DNA of 64,000 nucleotides from Nocardia panacis. Its GTDB lineage: Bacteria > Actinomycetota > Actinomycetes > Mycobacteriales > Mycobacteriaceae. The position numbers and the translations under genes are program-made. Below are positions 25,152 to 33,701 of this stretch, piece by piece. Under the pieces are notes generated by a model, which was not told where the DNA came from, made no database searches, and saw only the letters and a list, made by a program, of their open reading frames with translations. Every line of letters begins with the position of its first letter. The first letter of the stretch is position 1. The stretch spans positions 806,001-870,000 of the forward strand of contig NZ_QZFU01000016.1 in NCBI RefSeq assembly GCF_003598715.1, given 5' to 3'.

Positions 25152-25293
25152 AAAAACAGGGCTACCCGGCAGTACCGAGCGCCAAACACCTTTCCGTGGC
25201 CGAATCTGCGTCGATTCGTGATTTGCGTACCTCCGCCTTCGCTCCGGCCATGCGCGGGTCCGATCCGGGACCGGACCCGCCGCCGCGCCCGCG

Positions 25294-25518
25294 CTACTCG
25301 GGGCGATCGAACTCCCCGTCCTGTACACCCGCCACGAAGGCCGTCCACTCGCTCGGGGTGAAAATCAGGGCCGGACCATCGGGATCCTTGCCGTCGCGCA
25401 GGCCGACATGCCCCTCGGCGAGCATGGCCACCTCCACGCTCTCGCCATCGGCGGACTCGCCCGCCCGCTGCCACACGGCGGTGGCCAAATCGATATTCGC
25501 GCCGCTATTCATGCCCAT
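25294..25518 (-). CDS. DUF397 protein, first copy
   Basis: The 74-residue protein fits DUF397 (AVWQRAGESADGESVEVAML...HVGLRDGKDPDGPALIFTPSEWTAFVAGVQDGEFD). The usual Cys before the VEVA motif is Ser here. DUF397 genes commonly stand beside XRE regulators in actinobacteria, as in the WhiJ system of Streptomyces, where the small acidic partner is thought to modulate the DNA-binding protein. It follows the second DUF397 copy by 15 bp and has GGAG 10 bases before the ATG. Confidence 0.85.
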   Translation of the reverse strand: MGMNSGANIDLATAVWQRAGESADGESVEVAMLAEGHVGLRDGKDPDGPALIFTPSEWTAFVAGVQDGEFDRPE

Positions 25519-25533
25519 TGATCAACCGCTCCT

Positions 25534-25731
25534 TCAGATTTCGCCGATCATGACCGCCGCGGTGAACACATCCCATTGCTCCCCGGAGAAGACGAGGGCG
25601 GGACCCGCGGGATTCTTGCTGTCGCGCATACCGATGCGACCATTGGCCAGATGCGCCACCTCCACGCAGTCCTTGGAGGCGCCGCTGCGCGTGCTCTTGA
25701 ACCACTTCGCCCGCGCCAGTTCACTATTCAT
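25534..25731 (-). CDS. DUF397 protein, second copy
   Basis: The 65-residue protein (MNSELARAKWFKSTRSGASKDCVEVAHLANGRIGMRDSKNPAGPALVF...) is a standard DUF397 member with the conserved Cys. ATG 25731 is preferred over 25737 because GGAG is seven bases upstream. Its start overlaps the end of the XRE regulator gene by 8 bp, so the two are translationally coupled and then followed by the first DUF397 gene. Antagonist or co-regulator of the XRE protein by family analogy. Confidence 0.88.
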   Translation of the reverse strand: MNSELARAKWFKSTRSGASKDCVEVAHLANGRIGMRDSKNPAGPALVFSGEQWDVFTAAVMIGEI

Positions 25732-26647
25732 GCACATACTCCTTCGCCAGTTGTCGGAGCAGATGTCTGCTTGCCTGGATATCGAGTGCGCAGCGCCGCA
25801 ACCGCTCGTGCGCGAGGTGGTACCGCCGGACATCGGCCGGTCTTTCGAGGTAGAGATCCCCGGTGAAACCCTCGACATAGACCACCGGTGGCTCGACCGG
25901 CTGCCCCCGCCCGTCCGCCCCGAAATCCAATACCGTGAACGGACCGGTGGCATCCCCCAGGGGGATGCCCGCCGTGAACGGCAGGATACGCAGGGTGAGG
26001 TTGGGGCGCGTACTCAAATCGGCAAGATGGCGTAGCTGCGCCGCCATCACTCTAGCGCCGCCGACCGTTCGGCGCAGCACCGATTCATCAAGAACCACAT
26101 CGAGATTCGCGGGGGCGACCGGACGGGTCAACAGCGCCTGGCGCTGCATCCGCAATTGCACCCGGCGCTGCACCTCCTGCTCGTCCTGCGACCCACCCAG
26201 CCGGATCAGCGCCCGCGCGTAGTCGGCGGTCTGCAACTGCCCGAGCATCACCTCGGACTGGTAGGCGGTGAGTTTGGCGGCCCACGCCTCCAAACCCACA
26301 TAGATCTCGAAGGTTTCCGGAATCAGATCGCCGTAGGCATGCCACCAACTCTTCACCGCGGCCTGCTGCGCCAGACCCGTCAACCCCTCGGCCATCGCAT
26401 CCGGAATGCCGTAGATGCGACACAGCGCCCGCACATCGATGGTGCGAATGCGATCGGCCTGCCCCTTCTCCAGGCGCTGCAAAGTGCTTGCGCCCCACTC
26501 CATCAGACGCGAGGCCTCCGCGATGGTCAACCCCGCCTGCGCACGCCAATCGCGCAGGTGCCTGCCCAATTGACGACGGGGCAGGGTGGACGAGGGTTGC
26601 TCCTCGCGCTCCGTCTTCGGTCCCGCATTTGCCGATCTCGCTGACAC
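25724..26647 (-). CDS. XRE-family regulator with DUF5753 domain
   Basis: The 307-residue protein has an N-terminal helix-turn-helix (about 30-85: LGRHLRDWRAQAGLTIAEASRLMEWGASTLQRLEKGQA) and a C-terminal DUF5753 region (about 115-290) with the family's LLQTADYARALI-like stretch (MLGQLQTADYARALIRLG) and PFTAGIPLGDATGPFTVLDF. Such proteins work with DUF397 partners in development and secondary metabolism in Streptomyces. The GTG at 26647 has GGAG about six bases upstream; the frame is open 100 codons further, but that part overlaps a promoter-like region. The divergent small genes are candidate targets. Confidence 0.88.
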   Translation of the reverse strand: MSARSANAGPKTEREEQPSSTLPRRQLGRHLRDWRAQAGLTIAEASRLMEWGASTLQRLEKGQADRIRTIDVRALCRIYGIPDAMAEGLTGLAQQAAVKSWWHAYGDLIPETFEIYVGLEAWAAKLTAYQSEVMLGQLQTADYARALIRLGGSQDEQEVQRRVQLRMQRQALLTRPVAPANLDVVLDESVLRRTVGGARVMAAQLRHLADLSTRPNLTLRILPFTAGIPLGDATGPFTVLDFGADGRGQPVEPPVVYVEGFTGDLYLERPADVRRYHLAHERLRRCALDIQASRHLLRQLAKEYVHE

Positions 26648-26980
26648 AGCACGCTCCGTTCTGTGCTCGGCTGACGCCGCCTGCTCGAAATGCGCGCCCG
26701 AACGATTCGCTCGACTCACCGATCTCACTCGGGCACAGGGCGATTCATGAACCATCTTGGGCGGGGAAACAACAGCTCCCACCCATAATGGAGAATATTC
26801 CTCCCCCCAATGGGTTTTGTGCTGGGAATTCGCGCCAATTCTGCAGACTTGGAAAAACCATGCCTTTTGGGGCCGATCCTGTGGTGTGCTGAGAGTGTGC
26901 CCGGAGCGGAGCGCACCGTCCCCCCGCTCCGCGAAATCTCCGGGCACGCTTCACCAGTCGCCACGCAGGAACGAGGAGTC
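26648..26980. promoter_or_regulatory. Divergent promoter region of the XRE/DUF397 module
   Basis: This 333-bp gap is AT-richer than its surroundings and lies between the XRE regulator and two divergent small genes. It holds a near-palindrome GGAGAATATTCCTCC (26790-26804) around GAATATTC, a plausible operator. I see no convincing gene in it. Confidence 0.4.
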
Positions 26981-27163
26981 ATGGCTGTACACGTCATAGG
27001 GTCGTCGTTGATGACCAGCGATTCATCTCCGCATCGGGCATCGTCGGCGCGGCCGACCCGACCGACGCGGAGCGCAGGACACGAAGGTCGGGCGCCTGCC
27101 TACCTACCCGGCCACACCCGCACCGACACGGTCGACGGCCGAACCCCTTGGGAGGCCGAGTAA
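26981..27163 (+). CDS. Small basic protein, possible XRE-module member
   Basis: The 60-residue product (MAVHVIGSSLMTSDSSPHRASS...TDTVDGRTPWEAE) is Ser/Arg/Pro-rich and probably unstructured. GAGGAG lies 3 bases before the ATG. Its TAA overlaps the ATG of the next small gene (TAATG), indicating coupling. It is divergent from the XRE regulator. I do not recognise it, and it could be a leader ORF. Confidence 0.5.
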   Translation: MAVHVIGSSLMTSDSSPHRASSARPTRPTRSAGHEGRAPAYLPGHTRTDTVDGRTPWEAE

Positions 27164-27360
27164 TGCCGGTGAACACCACCGACCTGCTCATCTGCGGCCG
27201 CGATCCAGGCCCGATCAACACCCGGCAGGCGCACACCGCGATGCAACTGCATCTCGACTGCACGGTCGACCGGTGCAAGGTGCGGCGGCGTGCCAGGACC
27301 ACACTGGTCGAGGCGGGCAAATGCGTGCTCGACGAGCGGGCGTTGCGCTATCCGGTCTAG
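27163..27360 (+). CDS. Small three-cysteine protein, possible XRE-module member
   Basis: The 65-residue product (MPVNTTDLLICGRDPGP...HLDCTVDRCKVRRRARTTLVEAGKCVLDERALRYPV) has four Cys spread over the sequence and a basic centre (RCKVRRRAR). GGGAGG lies about seven bases before the ATG, which overlaps the previous stop. Its gene pairs with the 60-residue gene opposite the XRE/DUF397 genes. The Cys spacing could support metal or disulfide binding. Function unknown. Confidence 0.6.
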   Translation: MPVNTTDLLICGRDPGPINTRQAHTAMQLHLDCTVDRCKVRRRARTTLVEAGKCVLDERALRYPV

Positions 27361-27363
27361 ACG

Positions 27364-27420
27364 CTGCCGAGCGCCGGAGGCGGTAACGAAGTGTCACCAC
27401 GTAGGCCACCGGGAACCCGC
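27364..27420. repeat. Diverged copy of a dispersed palindromic repeat
   Basis: This intergenic stretch aligns, with gaps, to the 78-bp unit at 36901-37056 (shared GGAGG, AGTGT, ACCACG, AGGCCACCGGGAA; roughly three quarters identical by eye). On the reverse strand it reads GFPVAYVVTLRYRLRRSA, parallel to GFPVACVVTLRCLLRPRRSA from the other copies. Confidence 0.6.
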
Positions 27421-27598
27421 AAAACAAACACTGCGGTAATCCCTTGGTGGGCACGGTGATTCGCGATCCAATCCCGGTGGGTCGCGGATCGGCGCCCACC
27501 GTGATCGACGCCGGATTCCAGCGGCGCTCGATGATCGACACGGGGTGCGCTCGCAACCGCGGTGTGATCGGGATCGGATCTCTCGATGCGATCGGCGA

Positions 27599-28531
27599 TC
27601 AGTGCCAGGTGTGATCGGTCAGCGGGGTGCGCGGCGCGAATTTGGGGCGGTGGGCCTGGCCGCTGATCTCGAGTAGGCGCACGGCTCGATAGCGGTGGGG
27701 GCGAAGGGGTTCGAGGTATTCGACCATTTCGTCGTCATCCAGCGGGCGACCGAGCAGGGTCCAACCGACGATCGCGGCCAGGTGATAGTCGCCGACGGAC
27801 AGCGCGTCGGGGTCGCCGAAGGCGCGCTGGGCGATCTCGGCCGCGGTCCACACACCGATGCCCGCGACACCGCACAGCCTGCGAGTGGCCTCGACCGGAT
27901 CGAGAGCGGCGGTGCGCTCCAGGGATTCGGCCACGCGGGCGGCGCGCACGAGGGTCTGTGCGCGCTGCGGGCCGACATTGGCGCGGTGATAGGCCCACGA
28001 GGGGATGCGCCGCCAGGTTTCCGCGTCGGGCGCCAGCAGCAGACCCTGCGCCGCAGGACCGGGCGCCGCGGTTCCGAAGCGGCGCACCAGGGTTCGCCAG
28101 GAGGTGCGCGCCGAGACGGTGTGCACCTTCTGCTCCAGCACGGCGGGCGCCAACGCCTCGAAGACCAGTCCGGTGCGCAGCATGCGCAGGCCGGGGTGGC
28201 GACGGTGCGCCTCGACGAGTTTCGGATGTTCCGGCGCGAAATCGGCGACATCCTCGTCCAGGCACAGCATGCGGTCGAGTCCGTCGAGGAATTCGGCCGC
28301 GCCCGGCCCCCATGCCGCCGCGTCGACCTCCCGCTGATGACTCTGGCGCAGCCGGTAGGTGACCGGACCCGATGGCATGCGGGAGGCGTGCCAGTGCGCG
28401 CCATCAGGGGTATCACGATGACACGGGTCACCCGCGCCGCGCCGCAGCGGGGCCAGCGTGGCCGCCAGATCGATCGGCCGCTCGACCGCCACGACACGGC
28501 GGTGGGCGCTCTCGATCGCGACGCTCGTCAT
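27599..28531 (-). CDS. DNA-3-methyladenine glycosylase / HhH-GPD base-excision protein
   Basis: The 310-residue protein has a C-terminal HhH-GPD region (about 190-280): a hairpin LCGVAGIGVWTAAEIAQRAFG followed by the catalytic Asp in SVGDYHLA. The N-terminal half resembles the beta-rich domain of AlkA-type glycosylases. These enzymes remove alkylated bases such as 3-methyladenine to start base-excision repair. The ATG at 28531 is preferred for ribosome-site spacing; 28540 is the alternative. It is divergent from a small peptide gene. The exact base preference is not readable. Confidence 0.85.
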   Translation of the reverse strand: MTSVAIESAHRRVVAVERPIDLAATLAPLRRGAGDPCHRDTPDGAHWHASRMPSGPVTYRLRQSHQREVDAAAWGPGAAEFLDGLDRMLCLDEDVADFAPEHPKLVEAHRRHPGLRMLRTGLVFEALAPAVLEQKVHTVSARTSWRTLVRRFGTAAPGPAAQGLLLAPDAETWRRIPSWAYHRANVGPQRAQTLVRAARVAESLERTAALDPVEATRRLCGVAGIGVWTAAEIAQRAFGDPDALSVGDYHLAAIVGWTLLGRPLDDDEMVEYLEPLRPHRYRAVRLLEISGQAHRPKFAPRTPLTDHTWH

Positions 28532-28739
28532 CGGCACCATTCTTCCCCGCCCATCCCGCGCCGCGAACGTCGGGTTCCGAATTTCCCGAATTCGCCTATT
28601 GCACGACGAATTTCACATAACGGATATACCGATTAGATATAACACCATGATGTCTCCGATTTTGTAACGTGACGCGGAAATGCGGCGATATCGCACCCGA
28701 TCGGCAAACAGCCCGAACGGGCCACGACGGAGGTATTCA

Positions 28740-28844
28740 GTGATCACCAACCTGCTAAATTGGCTGCTCGCCGCCTGGGGCACTGTGTCCGCGGGTAGCT
28801 CCGGGTACCAGATCCCGCCCGGCACGCTCCCCTTCGGCAGCTGA
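28740..28844 (+). CDS. 34-residue hydrophobic/amphipathic peptide
   Basis: A GTG at 28740 with GGAGGT about 5 bases upstream opens MITNLLNWLLAAWGTVSAGS then SGYQIPPGTLPFGS and a TGA at 28842. The N-terminal part could form an amphipathic membrane helix with two Trp and the tail is Pro/Gly-rich. A clean hairpin terminator follows 5 bp after the stop, so this is a complete transcription unit on its own. I recognise no family, but short helical envelope peptides (such as corynebacterial PorA/PorH) are known in related mycolata. It is too short for most gene finders. Confidence 0.6.
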   Translation: MITNLLNWLLAAWGTVSAGSSGYQIPPGTLPFGS

Positions 28845-28848
28845 GTCC

Positions 28849-28886
28849 GGTGACTCGGCGGCTGAGCACTCGGCCGCCGAGCCACC
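28849..28886 (+). terminator. Hairpin terminator after the 34-residue peptide gene
   Basis: CTCGGCGGC and GCCGCCGAG pair perfectly around a 10-base loop, extended by GGTG/CACC flanks after one unpaired base each side. It begins 5 bp after the peptide stop. Confidence 0.75.
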
Positions 28887-28935
28887 GTCGGGCCGCGGGC
28901 TCCGATCGCCGCCCCGTCGCGGACCGGCGGATCAG

Positions 28936-31686
28936 TCAGCGCCCCAACAGGTACTGAGCCAGATGCCGACCCCGCCGGCCTGCCAGTTCCGCCGCCTGGG
29001 TGCGGCAGGAGAATCCGTCGGCCAGCAGGACCGCCTGCGGGTCGGCGCGCAGCGCGGGCAGGAGACCGTTCTCGGCGACGGCCGCGGAGATCCCGTATTT
29101 GCCTCGGCGCATGCCGAAGTTTCCGGCAAGTCCGCAGCATCCGGTGATCTCGGTCACCGTGGCGCCCGCCCGTTCCAGAATTTGCCGGTCCGCCGCGCAG
29201 CCCAGTATCGCGTGCTGATGACAGTGCGGCTGCACCACCACCGCATCGCCGGTCCGGTCCGGCGGCGTCCATTCCGGATGCGCGGCGAGGAATTCCGCCA
29301 GGGTGCGCACCGAGGCGGCCACGGCGGCGGCGCGCGGATCGTCCGGCAGCAGTTCCGGCAGATCCGAACGCAGCACCGCCGCACAAGATGGTTCGAGGCC
29401 GATGACGAGTCCGCCCGCGGCGACGTGTTCGCTCAGCGCCTCCACTGTGGCGCGTAACCGCTTGCGCGCGCCCGCGAGCTGGCCGGTGCTGATCCAGGTC
29501 AGGCCACAGCAGACGCGGCGCTCGGGGATCCGCACCCGATAGCCGAGCCCTTCGATCAATTCGACAGCGGCGGAGGCGATTCCCGGATCGAACGCATCGG
29601 TGAACGTATCGATCCACAGCATGACCTCGGGTTCGTCGCCCGGCGCCTGCCGCCGGCTCCGGCGGAAACCTCGCGGCGCCAGCCGCGGTACGTCTCGATG
29701 GCCATCGATACCCGCGGCGCGCAACCCGAGCTTGCGCAGCCACGGTATTGCCGCGAGTGCGTTGACGGTCTTGGGAATTCGCGTGGCGAGCGCGAGCCAG
29801 CGCGGCAACTGTCCGAGACTGTAGTGATCCAGCGGACGCGGTCGGCGCCGGTAGCGGCGGTACAGCGCCTCCGATTTGTAGGTGGCCATATCCACGCCCG
29901 CCGGGCAGTCCGAGCGACATGCCTTGCAGGACAGGCACAGATCGAGGGATTCGGCCACCGCCGGATCCGACCAGGGGAGCGCGCCGCGCACCACTTCCTG
30001 TAGCACGCGGGCACGCCCACGGGTGCTGTCCTTCTCATCGGCCGTGGCGAGATAGGACGGACACATGAAATCGCCTGCCGCGCGGCATTTTCCGACACCG
30101 ACGCAGCGATGCACGGCGGCGCCGATATCGCCGCGATCCTCCGGGAACGCGAAACCGCCCGCGCTCGGAATCTTCCGCAGTCCGGCGAGGCGCAGATCGG
30201 CATCGAGCGGGCGCGGATCGACCAGTACACCGGGATTGAGCACATTGTCGGGATCGAAAAGCGCCTTATATCCGGCAAATACCTCCAGCACCGCCGGGGA
30301 GTACATGACCGACAACAGTTCCGAGCGGGCTCGTCCGTCACCGTGTTCACCCGAGAGCGATCCGCCGTAGCCGACGACCAGTTCCGCCGCGTCGAACAGG
30401 AAGGCGCGAAAACGCCGCGGCGCGTCGGCGATCGGCAGATCGAGGCGGACATGGATACATCCGTCGCCCATATGGCCGTAGAGCAGGCCGTCCACACCGT
30501 GCTGTCGGGTCAGGTCGGCAAAGTCCCGCAGGTAGTCGCCGAGGCGTTCGGGCGGAACCGCCGCGTCCTCCCAGCCCGGCCAGGCCGCTCGACCATCCGG
30601 TGTGCGCCCCGCCAGCCCGGCGCCGTCGGCCCTGATTCGCCAAAGTGCCGCAGCCGCAGCGGAATCGGTGATAATCCTGGTATCGAGTGCGGCGACCGAT
30701 CGACGAAGCCGCGCCGCCTTGGCGGTCGCGTGCGCCGCGCTCACCCCGGCCAGTTCCACGAACAACCACCCGTCCCCGCGCGGCAGCTCGGGCACCGCCC
30801 CGCGATGGGCACGCACCACATCGACGAGGCGCGCGTCGATTCCTTCCACCGCGAGTGGCGCACAGGCCATGACGGCGGCGATATCGTCCGCGGCCGCGGC
30901 GATATCGGGATAGCCGAGCACCGCGAGCACCGTCGCACGCGGCAATTCCACCAGGTCGACGGTGGCCTCCAGCAGCACACCGCAGGTGCCCTCGGATCCG
31001 ACGAAAGATTTCGCCACGGCCGAATTTCGTTCCGGCAGTAGATGTTCCAACCCGTATCCGGATGCCTGGCGATCGAATCGGCCCAAATCGGTCCGCAGTG
31101 TCGCCAGATTGGCGCGGGTGAATTCGGCGAGTCCCGCTACGGCGGACAGGTCATTGGCGAGGATTCGCTGCGTGCCGGTCCCATCCAGGATGCGCAATTC
31201 CCGCACCGTATCGGAGGTGCGCCCCCAAGCCACGGCCCGCGGCCCGCAGGCATTGTTTCCGATCATGCCGCCGAGCGTGCACCGATTCTGGGTGGACGGG
31301 TCCGGCCCGAATCGCAGCCCGTGCGGACGCGCCGCCGCCTGCAACCGCGAGAGCACGACTCCCGGTTGCACCCGCGCGACCCGCCGCGCCACATCGATCT
31401 CGGCGATGCCATCCATATACCGACTGAAATCGAGCACCAATCCGGACCCGATCGCATTCCCGGCCACCGAGGTCCCCGCCCCGCGCGCCGTGACCGAAAT
31501 CCCTTCGGCCCTGGCGAATTCGAGCACCACACCGATATCGGCCGCGCTGCGGGGAAATATCACCGCCTCGGGCAGCACCCGATAGTTCGACGCGTCGCCG
31601 GAATATTCCACCCTCCTGCGCATCGACCCATCCACGACCCCATCGATCCGCCCGACCAGCGCGGACACCATCCGACCCTCGCCCAT
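28936..31686 (-). CDS. FAD-linked oxidase / Fe-S fusion (D-lactate dehydrogenase type)
   Basis: The 916-residue protein fuses a GlcD-like FAD-binding domain (about 30-250, with TARGAGTSVAGNAIGSGLVLDFSR-type PP-loop and GCMIGNNACGPR-like MIGNNACG), an FAD-oxidase C-domain (GHMGDGCIHVRLDLP near 430), a two-cluster ferredoxin segment (CVGVGKCRAA...MCPSYL; CLSCKACRSDCPAG near 640) and a GlpC/CCG domain (RVCCGLTW, TGCCGLAGNFG near 850). This layout oxidises D-lactate or a similar 2-hydroxy acid and feeds the respiratory chain at the membrane. It is divergent from the ABC exporter, with the SoxR-like box between. A start 15 bases later is equally plausible. Confidence 0.9.
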   Translation of the reverse strand: MGEGRMVSALVGRIDGVVDGSMRRRVEYSGDASNYRVLPEAVIFPRSAADIGVVLEFARAEGISVTARGAGTSVAGNAIGSGLVLDFSRYMDGIAEIDVARRVARVQPGVVLSRLQAAARPHGLRFGPDPSTQNRCTLGGMIGNNACGPRAVAWGRTSDTVRELRILDGTGTQRILANDLSAVAGLAEFTRANLATLRTDLGRFDRQASGYGLEHLLPERNSAVAKSFVGSEGTCGVLLEATVDLVELPRATVLAVLGYPDIAAAADDIAAVMACAPLAVEGIDARLVDVVRAHRGAVPELPRGDGWLFVELAGVSAAHATAKAARLRRSVAALDTRIITDSAAAAALWRIRADGAGLAGRTPDGRAAWPGWEDAAVPPERLGDYLRDFADLTRQHGVDGLLYGHMGDGCIHVRLDLPIADAPRRFRAFLFDAAELVVGYGGSLSGEHGDGRARSELLSVMYSPAVLEVFAGYKALFDPDNVLNPGVLVDPRPLDADLRLAGLRKIPSAGGFAFPEDRGDIGAAVHRCVGVGKCRAAGDFMCPSYLATADEKDSTRGRARVLQEVVRGALPWSDPAVAESLDLCLSCKACRSDCPAGVDMATYKSEALYRRYRRRPRPLDHYSLGQLPRWLALATRIPKTVNALAAIPWLRKLGLRAAGIDGHRDVPRLAPRGFRRSRRQAPGDEPEVMLWIDTFTDAFDPGIASAAVELIEGLGYRVRIPERRVCCGLTWISTGQLAGARKRLRATVEALSEHVAAGGLVIGLEPSCAAVLRSDLPELLPDDPRAAAVAASVRTLAEFLAAHPEWTPPDRTGDAVVVQPHCHQHAILGCAADRQILERAGATVTEITGCCGLAGNFGMRRGKYGISAAVAENGLLPALRADPQAVLLADGFSCRTQAAELAGRRGRHLAQYLLGR

Positions 31687-31733
31687 CCCGTCAGCCTAGG
31701 CCGTGCCCATTACGCCGACGGGGAAATACTTGT

Positions 31734-31751
31734 CCTCAATATTTGTTGAGG
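31734..31751. promoter_or_regulatory. SoxR-box-like operator in the ABC exporter promoter
   Basis: CCTCAATATTTGTTGAGG has both 6-bp arms of the SoxR consensus CCTCAAGTTAACTTGAGG and the same 18-bp length; only the 6-bp centre differs. TTGTCC (31730-31735) and TAGTGT (31755-31760) would give a 19-bp spacer typical of MerR-family promoters. It lies about 55 bp upstream of the ABC exporter start. Confidence 0.55.
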
Positions 31752-31804
31752 TTCTAGTGTCGGCGGGGGCGGATTGAATGATCCGCAGCGCGGAAGGACG
31801 GCTA

Positions 31805-33685
31805 ATGAGTATCGAATCGGTGGCGTGGAGCCAGTTGTATCGGCAGGCGCATGCGCCCGAGGATCGCCGTGGTTTCAGTCGAGCCACAGCGCGACGAATC
31901 CTGCGTTTCGCGCGACCCCATCGAGGGCCGCTACTGGGGTTCTTGGTGCTCAGTGTGGTGTCCGCGCTGTTGGCGGTGGCCAATCCGGTCCTGGCCGGGC
32001 GGGTGGTCAATGACATCGTGGGGCATTCCGCACCCGGTTCGGTGGCGACACTCGCGGCGATCATCGGGTTGGTCGCGGTGCTCGATGCCGGACTCGGCGT
32101 TGTCATCCGATGGTTGTCGGCGCGGATCGGCGAGGGCCTGATCCTGGACCTGCGCACCGCCGTATTCGATCATGTGCAGCGCATGCCCATCGCCTTCTTC
32201 ACCCGCACCCGCACCGGCGCGCTGGTCAGCAGGCTCAACAACGATGTGATCGGCGCGCAGCGCGCCTTCAGTTCCACACTGTCCGGGGTAGTCACCAATA
32301 TCGTGACGCTGCTGCTCACCCTCGTCGTCATGATCCGGTTGTCCTGGCAGATCACCCTGCTCGCGCTGATCCTGCTGCCGCTGTTCATGCTGCCCGCGCG
32401 CCGCATCGGGGACCGGGTCGCGGGTATCCAGCGCGAGGCCGCCCAACTCAATGCCGCCATGAGCACCCAGATGACGGAGCGTTTCTCCGCGCCGGGTGCG
32501 ACGCTGGTGAAACTGTTCGGCAGACCAGGGCAGGAATCGGCCGAATTCGCGCTGCGCGCGGGCCGGGTCCGCGATATCGGCGTGCGCACCGCCATGTTGC
32601 AGACCGTCTTCGTCACCGCGCTGACGCTGGTCTCGGCGCTCGCGGTGGCGCTGGTGTACGGACTCGGCGGTTGGTACGCGCTGCGCGGCCAGTTGGACGC
32701 GGGCGCCGTGGTGGCGCTCTCGCTGCTGCTGACCCGCCTCTACAGTCCGCTCACCGCGCTGGCGAGTGCCCGCGTCGATGTCATGTCGGCGCTGGTGAGT
32801 TTCGAGCGAGTCTTCGAGATCCTGGATCTCGAACCGCTCATCCAGGACGCACCCGGAGCGAAACCCGTTCCGGCAGGCCCGGTTTCGGTCGAATTCGATA
32901 ATGTGAGCTTCGCCTACCCGGCCGCCGACAAGGTGTCGCTCGCCTCGCTGGAGGATGTGGCGACCCTGGATACCCGAGGCGGGGTCGAGGTGCTGCACGG
33001 CATTTCCCTGCGCGCCGAGCCGGGTCAGATGATCGCGCTCGTCGGCTCCTCCGGCGCCGGGAAATCGACCATCGCCCAACTGGTTTCGCGCCTCTACGAG
33101 GTGGATGCCGGCGCGGTCCGACTCAACGGCGCCGATGTCCGCGAACTCACCGCCGAGTCCCTGCGCGACACCGTCGGTCTGGTCACCCAGGACGGTCACC
33201 TCTTCCACACCACGGTCCGGGAGAATCTGCTGCTCGCTCGCCCCGAGGCCACGGAAGCCGAACTCTGGGACGCGCTCGAGCGCGCACGCCTACATGACCT
33301 GGTCACGAATATGACCGACGGCCTCGACACCGTGGTCGGTGAACGCGGCTACCGCCTCTCCGGCGGCGAACGCCAACGCCTCACCATCGCCCGCCTGCTG
33401 CTCAAGCAGCCCCGGGTGGTGATACTCGACGAGGCCACCGCCTCCCTCGACTCCACCTCGGAGGCCGCCGTCCAGGAGGCACTGGCCGAGGCGCTCGCGG
33501 GCCGAACCGCACTGGTCATCGCGCACCGGCTCTCCACCATCCGCAATGCCGACCGGATCCTGGTCATCGAGGACGGCCGCATCGTCGAGAGCGGCCCCCA
33601 CCTGGAACTGCTCGCCGCCGAGGGCCGCTACGCGGAGCTCTACCGCACCCAGTTCGCCGACGAACCCGTCACCGCCGCCGCATGA
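31805..33685 (+). CDS. ABC exporter, fused membrane and ATPase domains
   Basis: The 626-residue half-transporter has six membrane helices in the first 320 residues (exporter type I fold) and a nucleotide-binding domain with Walker A LVGSSGAGKST (about 419-429), Q-loop VTQDGHLFH, signature LSGGERQR, Walker B VVILDEATASLD and H-loop IAHRLST. It would export a lipid, peptide or drug as a dimer. AAGGA precedes ATG 31805. No second half-transporter is adjacent, so a homodimer is likely. A SoxR-like box in the promoter suggests control by redox-active compounds. Substrate unknown. Confidence 0.92.
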   Translation: MSIESVAWSQLYRQAHAPEDRRGFSRATARRILRFARPHRGPLLGFLVLSVVSALLAVANPVLAGRVVNDIVGHSAPGSVATLAAIIGLVAVLDAGLGVVIRWLSARIGEGLILDLRTAVFDHVQRMPIAFFTRTRTGALVSRLNNDVIGAQRAFSSTLSGVVTNIVTLLLTLVVMIRLSWQITLLALILLPLFMLPARRIGDRVAGIQREAAQLNAAMSTQMTERFSAPGATLVKLFGRPGQESAEFALRAGRVRDIGVRTAMLQTVFVTALTLVSALAVALVYGLGGWYALRGQLDAGAVVALSLLLTRLYSPLTALASARVDVMSALVSFERVFEILDLEPLIQDAPGAKPVPAGPVSVEFDNVSFAYPAADKVSLASLEDVATLDTRGGVEVLHGISLRAEPGQMIALVGSSGAGKSTIAQLVSRLYEVDAGAVRLNGADVRELTAESLRDTVGLVTQDGHLFHTTVRENLLLARPEATEAELWDALERARLHDLVTNMTDGLDTVVGERGYRLSGGERQRLTIARLLLKQPRVVILDEATASLDSTSEAAVQEALAEALAGRTALVIAHRLSTIRNADRILVIEDGRIVESGPHLELLAAEGRYAELYRTQFADEPVTAAA

Positions 33686-33701
33686 GGCCCGCGTGGGGAA
33701 T

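Noticed and set aside
27215..27556. A 113-codon reverse ORF covering the end of the 65-residue gene and the repeat
   Set aside because: It is mostly repeat translation (GFPVAYVVTLRYRL) and overlaps a better-supported small gene.
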